From the NCBI GenBank assembly GCA_043800975.1, contig JAZDMK010000167.1, positions 1 through 36,746 on the forward strand: 36,746 nucleotides of DNA, in the 5' to 3' direction. This stretch comes from JAZDMK01 sp043800975 (GTDB lineage: Bacteria; Bacteroidota; Bacteroidia; Bacteroidales; JAHJDW01). The notes under the pieces are model-generated. The model saw only the letters and a list, made by a program, of their open reading frames with translations. It did no database searches and had not been told where the DNA came from. Below, in pieces: positions 27,126-35,187 of the stretch. Within the stretch, counting starts at the first letter, position 1, and every line of letters begins with the position of its first letter. Made by a program: the position numbers and the translations under genes.

Positions 27126-28091
27126 ATGAATAAATGGTTTAAAGCCCGCCTACGTCGGAATAAAGTCGGGCTTACGGTTTACGACAAACATTCCGGCGTG
27201 CTCAATGGAGTACCTGCTCTCCAGACAGCCGTAGACGACGTAAAAGTCAAGGTGGAAATGATGGAATCCATCATCGCAGAACAGGAATCTGATATCACTG
27301 GGATAACCGAACAAAAGAACAAAATCAGAATGCGCATTATTGCAGATACGCTGAGAGTCTCCGGAGGCCTCTTTGCTTATGCAAACCGCATCGACGACTC
27401 TGCTCTGCGTGAAGCATCCCATATCACAAGAACACAGCTTGAAAAAAAGCCCGATAATATTCTTATCCCGGCTGTTCAGGCGATTGTTGATAAAGTGAAT
27501 CTCATTGGAGTTGGCTTGCTTGCCACTTATGGCATTACAAGTACTGTGTTCGCAGAATTCGTTAACGATCTCGATTATTTCAGAACGATGAGCGAAGAAC
27601 CCGAAGCCGCTCGTAGTCATAGCACAGCCAACAACCGTATGTTAGCCAAACTTGATTTCGAAATTCGCAAACTGCTGAGTAACGAAGTAGACAAACTAAT
27701 GCTTGCATTCGAAATCACACATCCCGAAGTGTATTTAACTTTTGCAAATGCACGTAAGGTCATCGATCCCGGCCACCGTAAGACCGCGGAAGAAGATGAA
27801 GCAGTACTTGAATCAGGCTTCGGCTTGATGAACATCACAGTACTCGATTCGATAACAAACATGCCCGTAACAGGCGCTAAGATCATCGCCGGCGAAACCG
27901 GAATTGAAGACGAAAGCGACGACGACGGTTATGCATACATCGAAAAGATACCCAAAGGTTCCCAGAAAGTACATGTCGAATGTGACGGCTACGAACCCTA
28001 CGACAACCCTAATGTAACTGTTGAAGGCAGCGACGAAGTCGACCTCGTTGTTTACCTCACTCCGGTAGATAATACAACACCTGCCGAATAA
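27126..28091 (+). CDS. Uncharacterised 321-aa protein with C-terminal carboxypeptidase-regulatory-like domain
   Basis: Not recognised as a named family. There is no signal peptide: it starts with a basic segment (MNKWFKARLRRNKVG). Residues about 30-200 are mostly alpha-helical and rich in charged residues (QTAVDDVKVKVEMMESIIAEQ, ANRIDDSALREASHITRTQL), and include RMLAKLDFEIRKLLSNEVDKL. Residues about 232-315 look like a beta-sandwich of the carboxypeptidase-regulatory type (NITVLDSITNMPVTGAKI, then DDDGYAYIEKIPKGSQKV). The tail is very acidic. A strong intrinsic terminator follows 16 bases after the stop. It is likely monocistronic and cytoplasmic as encoded; attachment to a secreted-type sandwich domain without a leader is odd. 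Confidence 0.75.
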   Translation: MNKWFKARLRRNKVGLTVYDKHSGVLNGVPALQTAVDDVKVKVEMMESIIAEQESDITGITEQKNKIRMRIIADTLRVSGGLFAYANRIDDSALREASHITRTQLEKKPDNILIPAVQAIVDKVNLIGVGLLATYGITSTVFAEFVNDLDYFRTMSEEPEAARSHSTANNRMLAKLDFEIRKLLSNEVDKLMLAFEITHPEVYLTFANARKVIDPGHRKTAEEDEAVLESGFGLMNITVLDSITNMPVTGAKIIAGETGIEDESDDDGYAYIEKIPKGSQKVHVECDGYEPYDNPNVTVEGSDEVDLVVYLTPVDNTTPAE

Positions 28092-28107
28092 TCATGAGAG
28101 TTTGTCC

Positions 28108-28155
28108 AAAAGCCCCGCACCCTGCCTCCGGTACAATTCAGAAGCGGGGCTTTTT
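28108..28155 (+). terminator. Rho-independent terminator
   Basis: AAAAGCCCCGC (28108-28118) pairs with GCGGGGCTTTT (28144-28154) over 11 bp, with a 25-base loop and a T-run. It closes the 321-aa gene. Confidence 0.8.
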
Positions 28156-28172
28156 CATTTTAAATACCGTTC

Positions 28173-28194
28173 GTCTTAGTCTCCAGACTAAGAC
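28173..28194. repeat. TAGTCT-nn-AGACTA palindrome, copy 2
   Basis: GTCTTAGTCT (28173-28182), CC, AGACTAAGAC (28185-28194): a perfect 10-bp stem with a 2-base spacer. It shares its core with the copy at 17922-17934. Confidence 0.7.
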
Positions 28195-28264
28195 GGGAAT
28201 TCCTAAGTTTTCCAAAATTCTCATTCCGCGCTCCGCGCGTTGCTACAGCCCCAATACTTTTTCT

Positions 28265-28289
28265 CCCTTTCCCTATCATAGGGAAAGGG
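28265..28289. repeat. CCCTTTCCC hairpin repeat, copy 1
   Basis: CCCTTTCCCTAT (28265-28276), one base, ATAGGGAAAGGG (28278-28289), followed by CCGGGGATAGGG. It resembles the widespread bacterial CCCTCTCCC/GGGAGAGGGCCGGGG intergenic element (from memory). A related hairpin is at 31514-31539. Confidence 0.7.
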
Positions 28290-28362
28290 CCGGGGATAGG
28301 GTAGAAACGAAAAGCAGGAACCAAAGATTTCACTATATAAAGTTTTGATTCCACTTCAGTCC

Positions 28363-28380
28363 TTCCCGCGCATGCGGGAA
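28363..28380. repeat. TTCCCGC-GCAT-GCGGGAA palindrome
   Basis: A perfect 7-bp stem with a 4-base loop (28363-28380). The CTTCCC-N8-GGGAAT shape is close to short intergenic repeats such as the neisserial dRS3 motif (ATTCCC-N8-GGGAAT), with one mismatch. Confidence 0.65.
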
Positions 28381-28399
28381 TCGTCTTTGATCATACTCT

Positions 28400-28777
28400 A
28401 ATGCCCGAAGATTTCACTCTGATACTTTCCGACCTTACTTCAAAGCCCTAAGATTTTGTAATGCTGAGCGAAGTCGAAGCACTGATGCGTTTTGACTTTA
28501 CTCCGAAGCCTTCGCATCACACTCTGATGCATTTTGACATTGGTCCGAAGCATTTGCATCACACTTCGAAGGGCTATGACATTACTCTGATGCCTTCGCA
28601 TCACACTCTTATGCGTTTTGACTTTACTCCGGTGCCTTTAGATTTCACTTCGATGCGTTTTGACTTTGCTTCGTTGCCTTAAGATTTCACTCCAAAGGGC
28701 TATGACATTACTACGATGCCTTAAGATTTTACTACGATGCGTTTTGACTATACTCCGAAGCTTTCTGATTTTGCTTC
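28400..28777. repeat. Degenerate tandem array, 21-bp period, about 18 units
   Basis: Units of 20-22 bases can be laid end to end, most often of the form GATGCGTTTTGACTTTACTCC, alternating with variants such as GAAGCCTTCGCATCACACTC, AAGGGCTATGACATTACTC and GCCTTAAGATTTCACTCC. The total span is 378 bases, an average unit of 21. A 7-residue periodicity appears when translated (MRFDFTP), but unit lengths vary by single bases, so no frame is kept throughout and a coding role is unlikely. Near its start is the dispersed word GAGCGAAGTCGAAGC. It lies between the 321-aa gene and the 3' end of the SIMPL gene. Confidence 0.8.
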
Positions 28778-28828
28778 GTCCGGCACTGCATAGTATCGAT
28801 CACAAAAAAACAGTTCGATCCTACCCTG

Positions 28829-29815
28829 CTATCCCTTCGGATAAAACTGCTTCATTTCGCCCGTGGGTGAAATTATGTAGTAGTTGTTGTTTTTCTTTTC
28901 TTCGGCACGCAGGAAATATTTCACGGTGATGGTATAAGATATCTGCACCACGGGTTCCAGCACCACCGGGTTGATCACTATATCATACTTGCTGTAATCA
29001 ACCTGACTGTAATACTTGGAAGTTGTTTTCTGAGCTTCATTCACCACAGGCGGCGATGATTTCTTTTTGGCTGCATTGAGCGAAGGCCGCGAGAATGCCT
29101 GATAGCTTAGGTAGCGCGTGGGCGGATAGACGGTGATAAAATTTTCGGCAATGTCTTTTCGCAATGTATCGGTTTTAAAACGGATCATTTCGAAGGCTTT
29201 GGTTTTCGATTTCACTTCGAGCAAACACTTTTCACGCAGACTGTCGAGCATCTTCTGCAGGTTGGCAATAAAATAATCGACTTTTACCAGATCGTATATC
29301 TCGGAGGATGCAGCTGCGGAAACAATTTCGTTCAGCTTGTTCGAGTTTTTATATACAATCGAAACGTTCTTCTGCAGCTCAAAGCCGGCGGGTATTTCGT
29401 TGTATGTTTTGCTGAACAGTTTGCTCTCGGTTTGTATGTCGTATTTGGGAACGAAGGAAATAATATCCACAAATACTTTCGTGGTGTCGATACCCACAGC
29501 TTTCAGTCTGCGCATAAAATTCGAGATACGGCTGCTCATCATCTGGTCGGTGCTTTCGATGGTTTCGCCCACCTGCACCAGGTTGAACACCGCCACATAA
29601 TTATCGGCTACCAGATTATACAAGCCGTTTACCTCGATCATAAATTCATTGTCGTTTGTAATCACGGCATTACTCACGGGTTCGCGCCCTGTGTACTGAA
29701 TGTTTTGATTGATGTTTTGGTTGTTGTTGTACTGGTTGTTTCCCATCGCTTGTGCGAAAAGCTGCGTTAATCCCGACATAGCGAGGATTGATAGTGTAAG
29801 AATTGTTTTTTTCAT
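28829..29815 (-). CDS. SIMPL-domain (DUF541) secreted protein, 328 aa
   Basis: Start chosen at the ATG at 29815, which gives a clean signal peptide (MKKTILTLSILAMSGLTQLFAQ); a longer frame from 29869 would add 18 residues without a leader. After an Asn/Gln-rich linker (NNQYNNNQNINQN) comes a SIMPL/DUF541-type domain: MIEVNGLYNLVADNYVAVF, SRISNFMRRLKAVGIDTTKV, then LQKNVSIVYKNSNKLNEIVS and LEVKSKTKAFEM. Members are periplasmic or outer-membrane proteins linked with stress and signalling; the role here is not clear. It is a single gene with repeat islands on both sides. Confidence 0.8.
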   Translation of the reverse strand: MKKTILTLSILAMSGLTQLFAQAMGNNQYNNNQNINQNIQYTGREPVSNAVITNDNEFMIEVNGLYNLVADNYVAVFNLVQVGETIESTDQMMSSRISNFMRRLKAVGIDTTKVFVDIISFVPKYDIQTESKLFSKTYNEIPAGFELQKNVSIVYKNSNKLNEIVSAAASSEIYDLVKVDYFIANLQKMLDSLREKCLLEVKSKTKAFEMIRFKTDTLRKDIAENFITVYPPTRYLSYQAFSRPSLNAAKKKSSPPVVNEAQKTTSKYYSQVDYSKYDIVINPVVLEPVVQISYTITVKYFLRAEEKKNNNYYIISPTGEMKQFYPKG

Positions 29816-30387
29816 AGTATAAAAATTTAAGATTAATGTTTCTGTGTTAAGAAAAAAGAGGGTGACCACTTTCTGCTTTCCAAATGATTATAGTTACCTG
29901 AACAACGTATCACACGCATCATTCAGCGCTTTAGCAATCATAAAAGAAAAGATTTTAAAAATGAGAACCGGGCGTTGGATACATTTTTTCGGGAAAGGTT
30001 TAACAGAGAAAATATAAAAAGTGTTGTATCAGCGAAGTACGAATTGATACGAACTTACGAAATACGAATACCTGCTGTGGCAGATATCAGAGTTTTTTTT
30101 ACTTAGCGGATTTTCTTTACCGCAAAGAGTGCGAAGCAGAGCAAAGAGCGCAGAGAAAGCGATAGTTTTTAATTAGCGGTTTTTCTTTTGCCACCCCGTC
30201 CGAACGGATGTTCATCCGGGCGGGCAAAACACGAAAACACCAAAGAACATCAAAAGTTTTTTTTACACAGAGTCGCTCCACCGCGGCGGATCCCTGCTAG
30301 CCGCAGGCAAGAGTGATCAGTTTTAACTTAATAACCTAATAACTGATAACCTAATAACTGAAAGCAGTAGCTGTAATTAGCAATGAT
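29816..30387. other. Gene-free island of iterated word repeats
   Basis: About 570 bases with no supported gene. It contains TACGAA/ACTTACGAA words (about 30035-30070), GCAAAGAGTGCGAAGC / GCAAAGAGCGCAGAG words (about 30120-30160), a compound palindrome with GGATG-TT-CATCC at its centre (30192-30225), CACGAAAACACCAAAGAACATC (about 30228-30250), the imperfect palindrome TCCACCGCGGCGGA (30277-30290), and four TAATAACCTAATAACTGA-type units (about 30328-30362). Several are inverted relatives of words at 17966-18042. Confidence 0.7.
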
Positions 30388-31374
30388 CTATTTCACCTTA
30401 ATCCTCTGCCCTATTCGTAGTGTAGAAGTTTTGCTGATGCCGTTCAGTTTGCAGAGATGCTCCACAGTGGTTCCGTATTTTTTTGAAATTTTATAGAGTG
30501 TGTCTCCGCTCTTCACCACATATACTGTTCCCGTTGCTTTTCCGGTTTCTTTTCCTGAATAAACTGTTTGTGTTTTTTTTACAGAATCTTTTTCATACGA
30601 TTTATTGGTCTTCGTTGGGTGGCCCCTGAAGCGGGATTCGGGAATATCGATTGTATCTTTTAAAGCTTTCAAACTATCTTTTCGAGAGAACATAAACAGC
30701 CAGCGGTAATGTTCATCCATATGAAACACCTGCGCCATATCGCCATGATCGAGATCGGGATAGGAAGAGAAACGCAGCAGACTTCCTTTATTACTGCATG
30801 CACGAATGGCATCCACCATCTTTACGGATTCGGAATGACGCACTGCTACATCGCGCTGGCCGTGGCCCACCCAAAGCGGGATCGTACTCAGACGGCAGGC
30901 ATCCTTCGGGTTTCCACCACCACACAAAGCAAAGGCAGCAGCAAATTTCTCCGGGTATTTTCCTGCAAAATTAAACACGCCATATCCGCCCATGCTCATG
31001 CCGGTAAGGTATACACGGTTTGTATCGTAGCGATATGTTTTCTGCACATAATTCAAAACATTCAGCAGTTTATCCGGGTTCCATGAAGAGCCGCGTGGAC
31101 ACTGGGGTGCAATGACTACAGCTGGAATTTTTCTTTTTCTTTCGATTGCATCAATAACGCCGTATCGTTTCACAACTTCGAGATTGCTTCCGGAAAGGCT
31201 TTTGCCGTGAAGGAAAAAGACAAGAGGCAATGTATCTTTTGCCTGTTCATATCCATCGGGAAGGTTTACAATAAAATCATATCCGTTTTGCACTTTCCCT
31301 TTGATGTTTTCCATCTGCGCAAAAGCAGGCGTAAACAGTAGCATCCACACAATTCCTGTCAGCAGTTTTTTCAT
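30388..31374 (-). CDS. Secreted alpha/beta-hydrolase esterase with C-terminal LysM domain, 328 aa
   Basis: Signal peptide MKKLLTGIVWMLLFTPAFAQ, then an esterase of the poly(3-hydroxybutyrate) depolymerase / feruloyl-esterase type: LPLVFFLHGKSLSG (oxyanion region), YLTGMSMGGYGVFNFA (nucleophile Ser in GMSMGG) and SSYPDLDHGDM (probable catalytic His). After a Lys/Ser/Thr-rich linker comes one LysM module (YVVKSGDTLYKISKKYGTTV to LRIGQRIKVK), which binds N-acetylglucosamine polymers such as peptidoglycan. The start at 31374 is preferred to 31425 because a canonical promoter lies between them. Probable role: hydrolysis of ester-linked substrates while bound to the cell wall or chitin-like material. 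Confidence 0.88.
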   Translation of the reverse strand: MKKLLTGIVWMLLFTPAFAQMENIKGKVQNGYDFIVNLPDGYEQAKDTLPLVFFLHGKSLSGSNLEVVKRYGVIDAIERKRKIPAVVIAPQCPRGSSWNPDKLLNVLNYVQKTYRYDTNRVYLTGMSMGGYGVFNFAGKYPEKFAAAFALCGGGNPKDACRLSTIPLWVGHGQRDVAVRHSESVKMVDAIRACSNKGSLLRFSSYPDLDHGDMAQVFHMDEHYRWLFMFSRKDSLKALKDTIDIPESRFRGHPTKTNKSYEKDSVKKTQTVYSGKETGKATGTVYVVKSGDTLYKISKKYGTTVEHLCKLNGISKTSTLRIGQRIKVK

Positions 31375-31395
31375 TTGCAATCGATAAATCATTTT

Positions 31396-31426
31396 CAAAT
31401 TTAGCGATTTCGCTGGAATTATCAAA
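31396..31426 (-). promoter_or_regulatory. Canonical -33/-7 promoter of the esterase-LysM gene
   Basis: On the minus strand TTTG (31426-31423), 19 bases, TAAATTTG (31403-31396). This matches the Bacteroidetes consensus exactly and fixes the ATG at 31374 as the likely start. Confidence 0.75.
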
Positions 31427-31513
31427 AAAGGTCTGAAGACAGGAGACAGAAGTCAGAAGAAAATACAGCAAGTGGTGACTTTGGCTTTTCGGGTTTTCTT
31501 ACTCATCCCTAAA

Positions 31514-31539
31514 TCCCTTCTCTAGGCATAGAGAAGGGA
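31514..31539. repeat. CCCTTCTCT hairpin repeat, copy 2
   Basis: TCCCTTCTCTA (31514-31524), GGCA, TAGAGAAGGGA (31529-31539): a perfect 11-bp stem. It has the same design as the element at 28265-28289 but a different arm sequence. Confidence 0.7.
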
Positions 31540-31634
31540 CTTGAAATGCAATGCTAAATAAAAATACCTGTTAATGCAGCACATAAAACACAAATATTTA
31601 AAACCAGCGCATGTGGCTATGCACACCTATGTGC

Positions 31635-31650
31635 CTCCGCCGCGGCGGAG
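31635..31650. repeat. Perfect 16-bp palindrome CTCCGCCGCGGCGGAG
   Basis: Fully self-complementary. Imperfect relatives occur at 30277-30290 and 35188-35203, with a looser one at 27077-27092. Confidence 0.7.
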
Positions 31651-31731
31651 TGTTAAATATTTTTTCTTTTAAGTATAAACCCTATAAGTTTTGATGTATT
31701 TTTACAAGACTTAAAATAACATCCGACTTCG

Positions 31732-32391
31732 ATGCAACTTAAAATAAAATACGGAATTCTTTTACTTGCTTTACTCCTTAGCTGCATTAGCATACAGGCG
31801 CAGGATGCCGATTGTCCGTGTTGGGGAGAGAAGAAGGCTTTTGTGGCGGAGGTGTATGCTTTGGGAGGAATAGCAAATGTTGAGTCACAAGATCATCAAT
31901 ATCGCCCGCTATTGTCACCCGGTTTGAGTTTTGGAATCAAATTCAATAAAAAACACACACTTGCTATTAACTTACATTATCTTCAGGTAAAAGACCAATA
32001 CTGGGGAAACGTGATTTGTGAATTTTCCCCTTGTTATAACTGTTTTGACAACCGTTTCCTCGGGATTACACCAGAATGGAAATATCTTTTGTATTGGTCG
32101 AAAAATTTCAGGATGGAAACATCATTAAGAGCAGGCACAGATATTCTGGTTCATCGAAAGTATTATGTCAGGGATAACCCTCAGGAAAATAGTATTAGTA
32201 CAGGAATTGACTTTCAATCTTTATCTGCGATCAGTTATCACTTTATTTTGAAACTGAATAAGAAAACTGATTTTTATCTGGGTCCGTTTTTTCAGTTCAA
32301 CCCTGTTTCTAAGCATGGGTCTTTTCCAGATCATTATCATTTCTTCGGCGGAATCAAAGCCGGCCTGAAATATTCGAAATACACGAAGTAA
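31732..32391 (+). CDS. Putative outer-membrane beta-barrel protein, 219 aa
   Basis: Signal peptide (cleaved near IQAQ, residues 1-23) and alternating hydrophobic/polar strands with aromatic girdles (LAINLHYLQVKDQYW, FRMETSLRAGTDILVH, FILKLNKKTDFYLGPFFQF, FFGGIKAGLKYSKYTK) indicate a small 8- to 10-strand barrel. An N-terminal CPCW and the pair CEFSPCYNC could form periplasmic disulfides. No specific family is identified. It is followed by 113 bases and then a T9SS gene on the same strand, possibly co-transcribed. Confidence 0.7.
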   Translation: MQLKIKYGILLLALLLSCISIQAQDADCPCWGEKKAFVAEVYALGGIANVESQDHQYRPLLSPGLSFGIKFNKKHTLAINLHYLQVKDQYWGNVICEFSPCYNCFDNRFLGITPEWKYLLYWSKNFRMETSLRAGTDILVHRKYYVRDNPQENSISTGIDFQSLSAISYHFILKLNKKTDFYLGPFFQFNPVSKHGSFPDHYHFFGGIKAGLKYSKYTK

Positions 32392-32504
32392 GCCACATCC
32401 TTCTGTTATCAGACCAAAGCATTTATTAAAGCAACCTCACACGCTTTCACTTCGTCATAGTGTTTTCGAAAAGTAATTTATTTTCATTTTTAAGAATTCG
32501 CATC

Positions 32505-33698
32505 ATGAGAAACACGATGAAAACATTTTTTCTGTTTATGTTTTGTGTATTTATCATTCACAAAGCAAATGCTCAATGGATCGAAACAACCCTTTTCAGC
32601 AGCGAGTGCATCGACAATATGCTGGTAGTGGGCAATGATGTTTATGCGGGTGCCAAAACAGGACCTGGCGGCTTGTTTAAAAGCACCGACAATGGTGTAA
32701 CATGGAACGCATCAGACAACGGGATTACATATAAACAAATATACGCACTGGCCACCGACGGAACTAATCTGTACGCAGGAACGTGGAATGGCGGCATGTA
32801 TAAATCGACAAACAATGGCAGTAACTGGAGTGCTATCAATAATGGAATTTCTTTTCCGTGCATCACGGCACTGGCATGTTCCGGCTCTACCTTATGGGCA
32901 GGCGCATTCAACGGAGAAATGTATTACTCAACCAATTCGGGCAGCAGCTGGACACTAGCCGGACAGCCCTATTCATACGGCCCGGAAGCCATACTGATTG
33001 ACGGAACAAAAATATACGCAGGTTTCAACAACGGCGTTCATATCACAACCAACAACGGAACTACCTGGACAAACAGCAGCGCGGGCTTTACCGATTCAAC
33101 TGTAATGAGTATTCTACTAGACGGTAGCACTCTGTTTGCTGCAAGCTGGGGCGGTGGCGTATTCCGATCCGTTAACGGGGGCAATAGCTGGACTGCTACC
33201 AATACGGGCCTTGGCAGCTGGAATGTTTTTCCTTTATTAAAAAACGGAAACAATCTTTTTGCCGGCACACAGGGCGCAGGTGTTCATCAAAGCACCGATA
33301 ACGGTAATACCTGGACTGCCATCAATACCGGTTTTGTGACCTACTTTCCCTCCTATTGCCTTGTGGCAAACAGCACACATTTGTTTACGGGAAGTTATGG
33401 AACCCACGGTGGCGTATGGAGACGTCCGCTTTCAGAATTGCAATCGATCGATGATAATTCAGCATCAAATACTTTTCGTCTATTTCCAAACCCAGCTGTG
33501 AACGAGGTATCTCTTACATTTAATGAACCCATACAGGACGATGCTGTTGTTCGTATTTACAACTCCGTTGGAGAGGAAATTCAAAATCTGAAAATAAATA
33601 AATCTGAAAGTTCTGTAAAGATTGACATCAGCAAACTTCCGGCAGGTGTATATCTTGTGAAAATGAATGGTTATTCCGACAGATTTGTGAAGAATTAA
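32505..33698 (+). CDS. T9SS-sorted protein with BNR/Asp-box propeller repeats, 397 aa
   Basis: The frame opens upstream with a GTG at 32460, but the ATG at 32505 (or 32517) gives a signal peptide ending AQW. Six Asp-box-like repeats of the form STDNG-x-TW follow (STDNGVTWNA, STNNGSNWSA, STNSGSSWTL, TTNNGTTWTN, SVNGGNSWTA, STDNGNTWTA), spaced about 40-45 residues and separated by LYAGTWNGG-like strands. This is the pattern of sialidase/sortilin-like propellers, here without catalytic features. The C-terminal sorting domain starts LFPNPAVNEVSLTF and ends GYSDRFVKN, close to the tail of paralog A. The stop overlaps the stop of the convergent lipoprotein gene by 3 bases. Confidence 0.85.
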   Translation: MRNTMKTFFLFMFCVFIIHKANAQWIETTLFSSECIDNMLVVGNDVYAGAKTGPGGLFKSTDNGVTWNASDNGITYKQIYALATDGTNLYAGTWNGGMYKSTNNGSNWSAINNGISFPCITALACSGSTLWAGAFNGEMYYSTNSGSSWTLAGQPYSYGPEAILIDGTKIYAGFNNGVHITTNNGTTWTNSSAGFTDSTVMSILLDGSTLFAASWGGGVFRSVNGGNSWTATNTGLGSWNVFPLLKNGNNLFAGTQGAGVHQSTDNGNTWTAINTGFVTYFPSYCLVANSTHLFTGSYGTHGGVWRRPLSELQSIDDNSASNTFRLFPNPAVNEVSLTFNEPIQDDAVVRIYNSVGEEIQNLKINKSESSVKIDISKLPAGVYLVKMNGYSDRFVKN

Positions 33699-34582
33699 AA
33701 TACAATCTCCACTTTCAAAGGCGTATAGTTGGTGATTTTCGTATATCGCTTTACGTATTCAAACATGCCCCCTTCATAATAGAAATCTTCGAAGAAACTC
33801 TTTTCCATTTCGAAACGTTTTACGGAAAGAAACACTTCTCCAATATCGGCGGGTAGACATTTTTCAATGGTCAGTTTCACTTTAGATTTTGTGTTTGTAA
33901 CCGGAGCTTCGAAATCACCCATTGATTCCAGGTGCCTGTCAAGCTTATCGAACATCAGGTCTTTTTTCTGAATAAACTTTCCGTCGCGGTTGCTAATGTA
34001 TACTTCCATCCACAAATGCTCCAGCACATAATTGTATTTGTTATTCAGTTCGAAGGTCAAAACGCTTGATGTACCTGATGCAACAGCATCGGTTAAACTA
34101 AAATCAAGAAAAGTGATTGTGTCATTTCGGGCCTCTTCAATCGCTGCTTCCGCAGCAGCAATTGAATCCTGAATCATCTGCATGCGTCTTTCTTCATCGG
34201 TTGGTGGCGGAGGAGGTGGTGGTGGCGTTTCTTTTTTCATATCCACAAACCATTTCCCTTCGATCCTTTTCAGTTCAATCAGTTTCTCTTCATTGTTCTG
34301 CATGTATTTACATATGGCTGTAGTCCCATTGATTTCAATACTTGTAATTAAATATTCTTTGGTTACATCCTCTGAATTTAAACTGGCAAAAGCTTTCATC
34401 ATATCAAGAGCTGCTTCGCTTTCCTTCGTAGAGAACTTCTTCGCTCCGTCATAATCCTTGTGGTTTATGCATTTCAAAAAGTTGTCAGAAACCTCACGCA
34501 CGCGCGTTTCATCGGTAACTTTACAGGAAAATGCCAGAGGCAGCAGAAAGCTGATAAGCAGGATTGATTTATAGAATTTCAT
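33695..34582 (-). CDS. Putative lipoprotein with NTF2-like (DUF4878-like) domain, 295 aa
   Basis: Lipobox LAFSC with Cys20 after a short hydrophobic signal, so a lipid-anchored envelope protein. Residues about 25-115 (VREVSDNFLKCINHKDYDGAK ... IKRIEGKWFVD-like) resemble small NTF2-fold DUF4878 domains. A run of eight prolines (about 118-126) links to a helical, charged stretch (EERRMQMIQDSIAAAEAAIEEA) and a C-terminal beta domain of about 130 residues with no recognised family. A separate gene in convergent orientation with the T9SS gene. The family of the second domain is unknown. Confidence 0.75.
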   Translation of the reverse strand: MKFYKSILLISFLLPLAFSCKVTDETRVREVSDNFLKCINHKDYDGAKKFSTKESEAALDMMKAFASLNSEDVTKEYLITSIEINGTTAICKYMQNNEEKLIELKRIEGKWFVDMKKETPPPPPPPPTDEERRMQMIQDSIAAAEAAIEEARNDTITFLDFSLTDAVASGTSSVLTFELNNKYNYVLEHLWMEVYISNRDGKFIQKKDLMFDKLDRHLESMGDFEAPVTNTKSKVKLTIEKCLPADIGEVFLSVKRFEMEKSFFEDFYYEGGMFEYVKRYTKITNYTPLKVEIVF

Positions 34583-34946
34583 AGGTTTGGAATTAGCTGA
34601 TAAAGGTAATTGTTTTTTTTATTTGACCGATGTCCGATGCTGGATGTCCGATACCCAAGCGGTAGCTAATACTTTGCGTTCTTAGCGTCTCTACTCGCTT
34701 CATTGAACAATTTTATTTTTGCTGGTACTCACCAATTGTTTATTTTCTGTTGTGTTCGTGAGCTCGTTTGCTTTGCAAACTCGGTTGAGCTCGCTGGCGC
34801 TCGGTTGCGTGAAAAAAAATGGAAGTCGGATGCCCGATGCCCCCACCGCTGACGAAGTCGGACAGGGAAATGGAAAAGTCAGAAGACCGGAGACCGAAAT
34901 GGAAAGGCAAATGATGAAAGACAGGAAAGCGATCGACAATTGCAAA

Positions 34947-34976
34947 TTGAAAATCGAAAATAATTTTCTATCTTTG
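34947..34976 (+). promoter_or_regulatory. Consensus promoter TTG-N19-TATCTTTG
   Basis: TTG (34947-34949), 19 bases, TATCTTTG (34969-34976). Spacing and -7 box match the tRNA and LptF/G promoters. Transcription would start near 34980, just at the ATG at 34981, and run toward the saccharopine dehydrogenase-like gene at 35271. Confidence 0.65.
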
Positions 34977-34980
34977 CTGC

Positions 34981-35031
34981 ATGCAACACGCCATTCTCAT
35001 ATCCTGGCTCAACCGCTTTAACGGGCTTTAA
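34981..35031 (+). CDS. Candidate 16-residue leader peptide
   Basis: ATG to TAA encodes MQHAILISWLNRFNGL, beginning 4 bases after a consensus -7 box, so the message would be essentially leaderless. The TTTAATTTTTT stretch directly after the stop and a short AATCCTG/CAGGATT inverted repeat about 15 bases further on could form part of an attenuation device. I cannot connect it to a known leader family, and it could be chance. Confidence 0.3.
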   Translation: MQHAILISWLNRFNGL

Positions 35032-35187
35032 TTTTTTGCAATAATCCTGCAATCAGGATTCAGTAATCAGTGTTCAGTTTTCAGTAATCAGTAAGAAGCA
35101 GCGTTATTAACGCATTAAATTCTTATCAATATTTGTCTGCACTTTGAAATTGAAAACTCTGCTGAACTACACAAATAACTTAACCGA

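Larger units (their letters stand above)
31427..31731. other. Intergenic region with hairpins and word repeats
   Basis: No gene seen. It holds a GAAGACAGGAGACAGAAGTC word block (about 31434-31458), the hairpin at 31514-31539 and the perfect palindrome at 31635-31650, then an AT-rich stretch before the next gene. Confidence 0.65.

Noticed and set aside
28400..28777. CRISPR array
   Set aside because: The 20-22-base units are directly contiguous with no unique spacers and no cas genes are in the window.
28461..28929. Open frames across the 21-bp array with a 7-residue repeat
   Set aside because: Unit lengths vary between 20 and 22 bases, so the frame is not maintained and no leader or conserved start is present; the periodicity follows from the DNA repeat.
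31427..31471. Longer start (31425) for the esterase-LysM gene
   Set aside because: A consensus promoter lies downstream of it and the ATG at 31374 gives a clean signal peptide.
34700..35021. Overlapping frames of 81 and 100 codons
   Set aside because: They run over hairpins and GTCCGATG words and lack coding-like composition.
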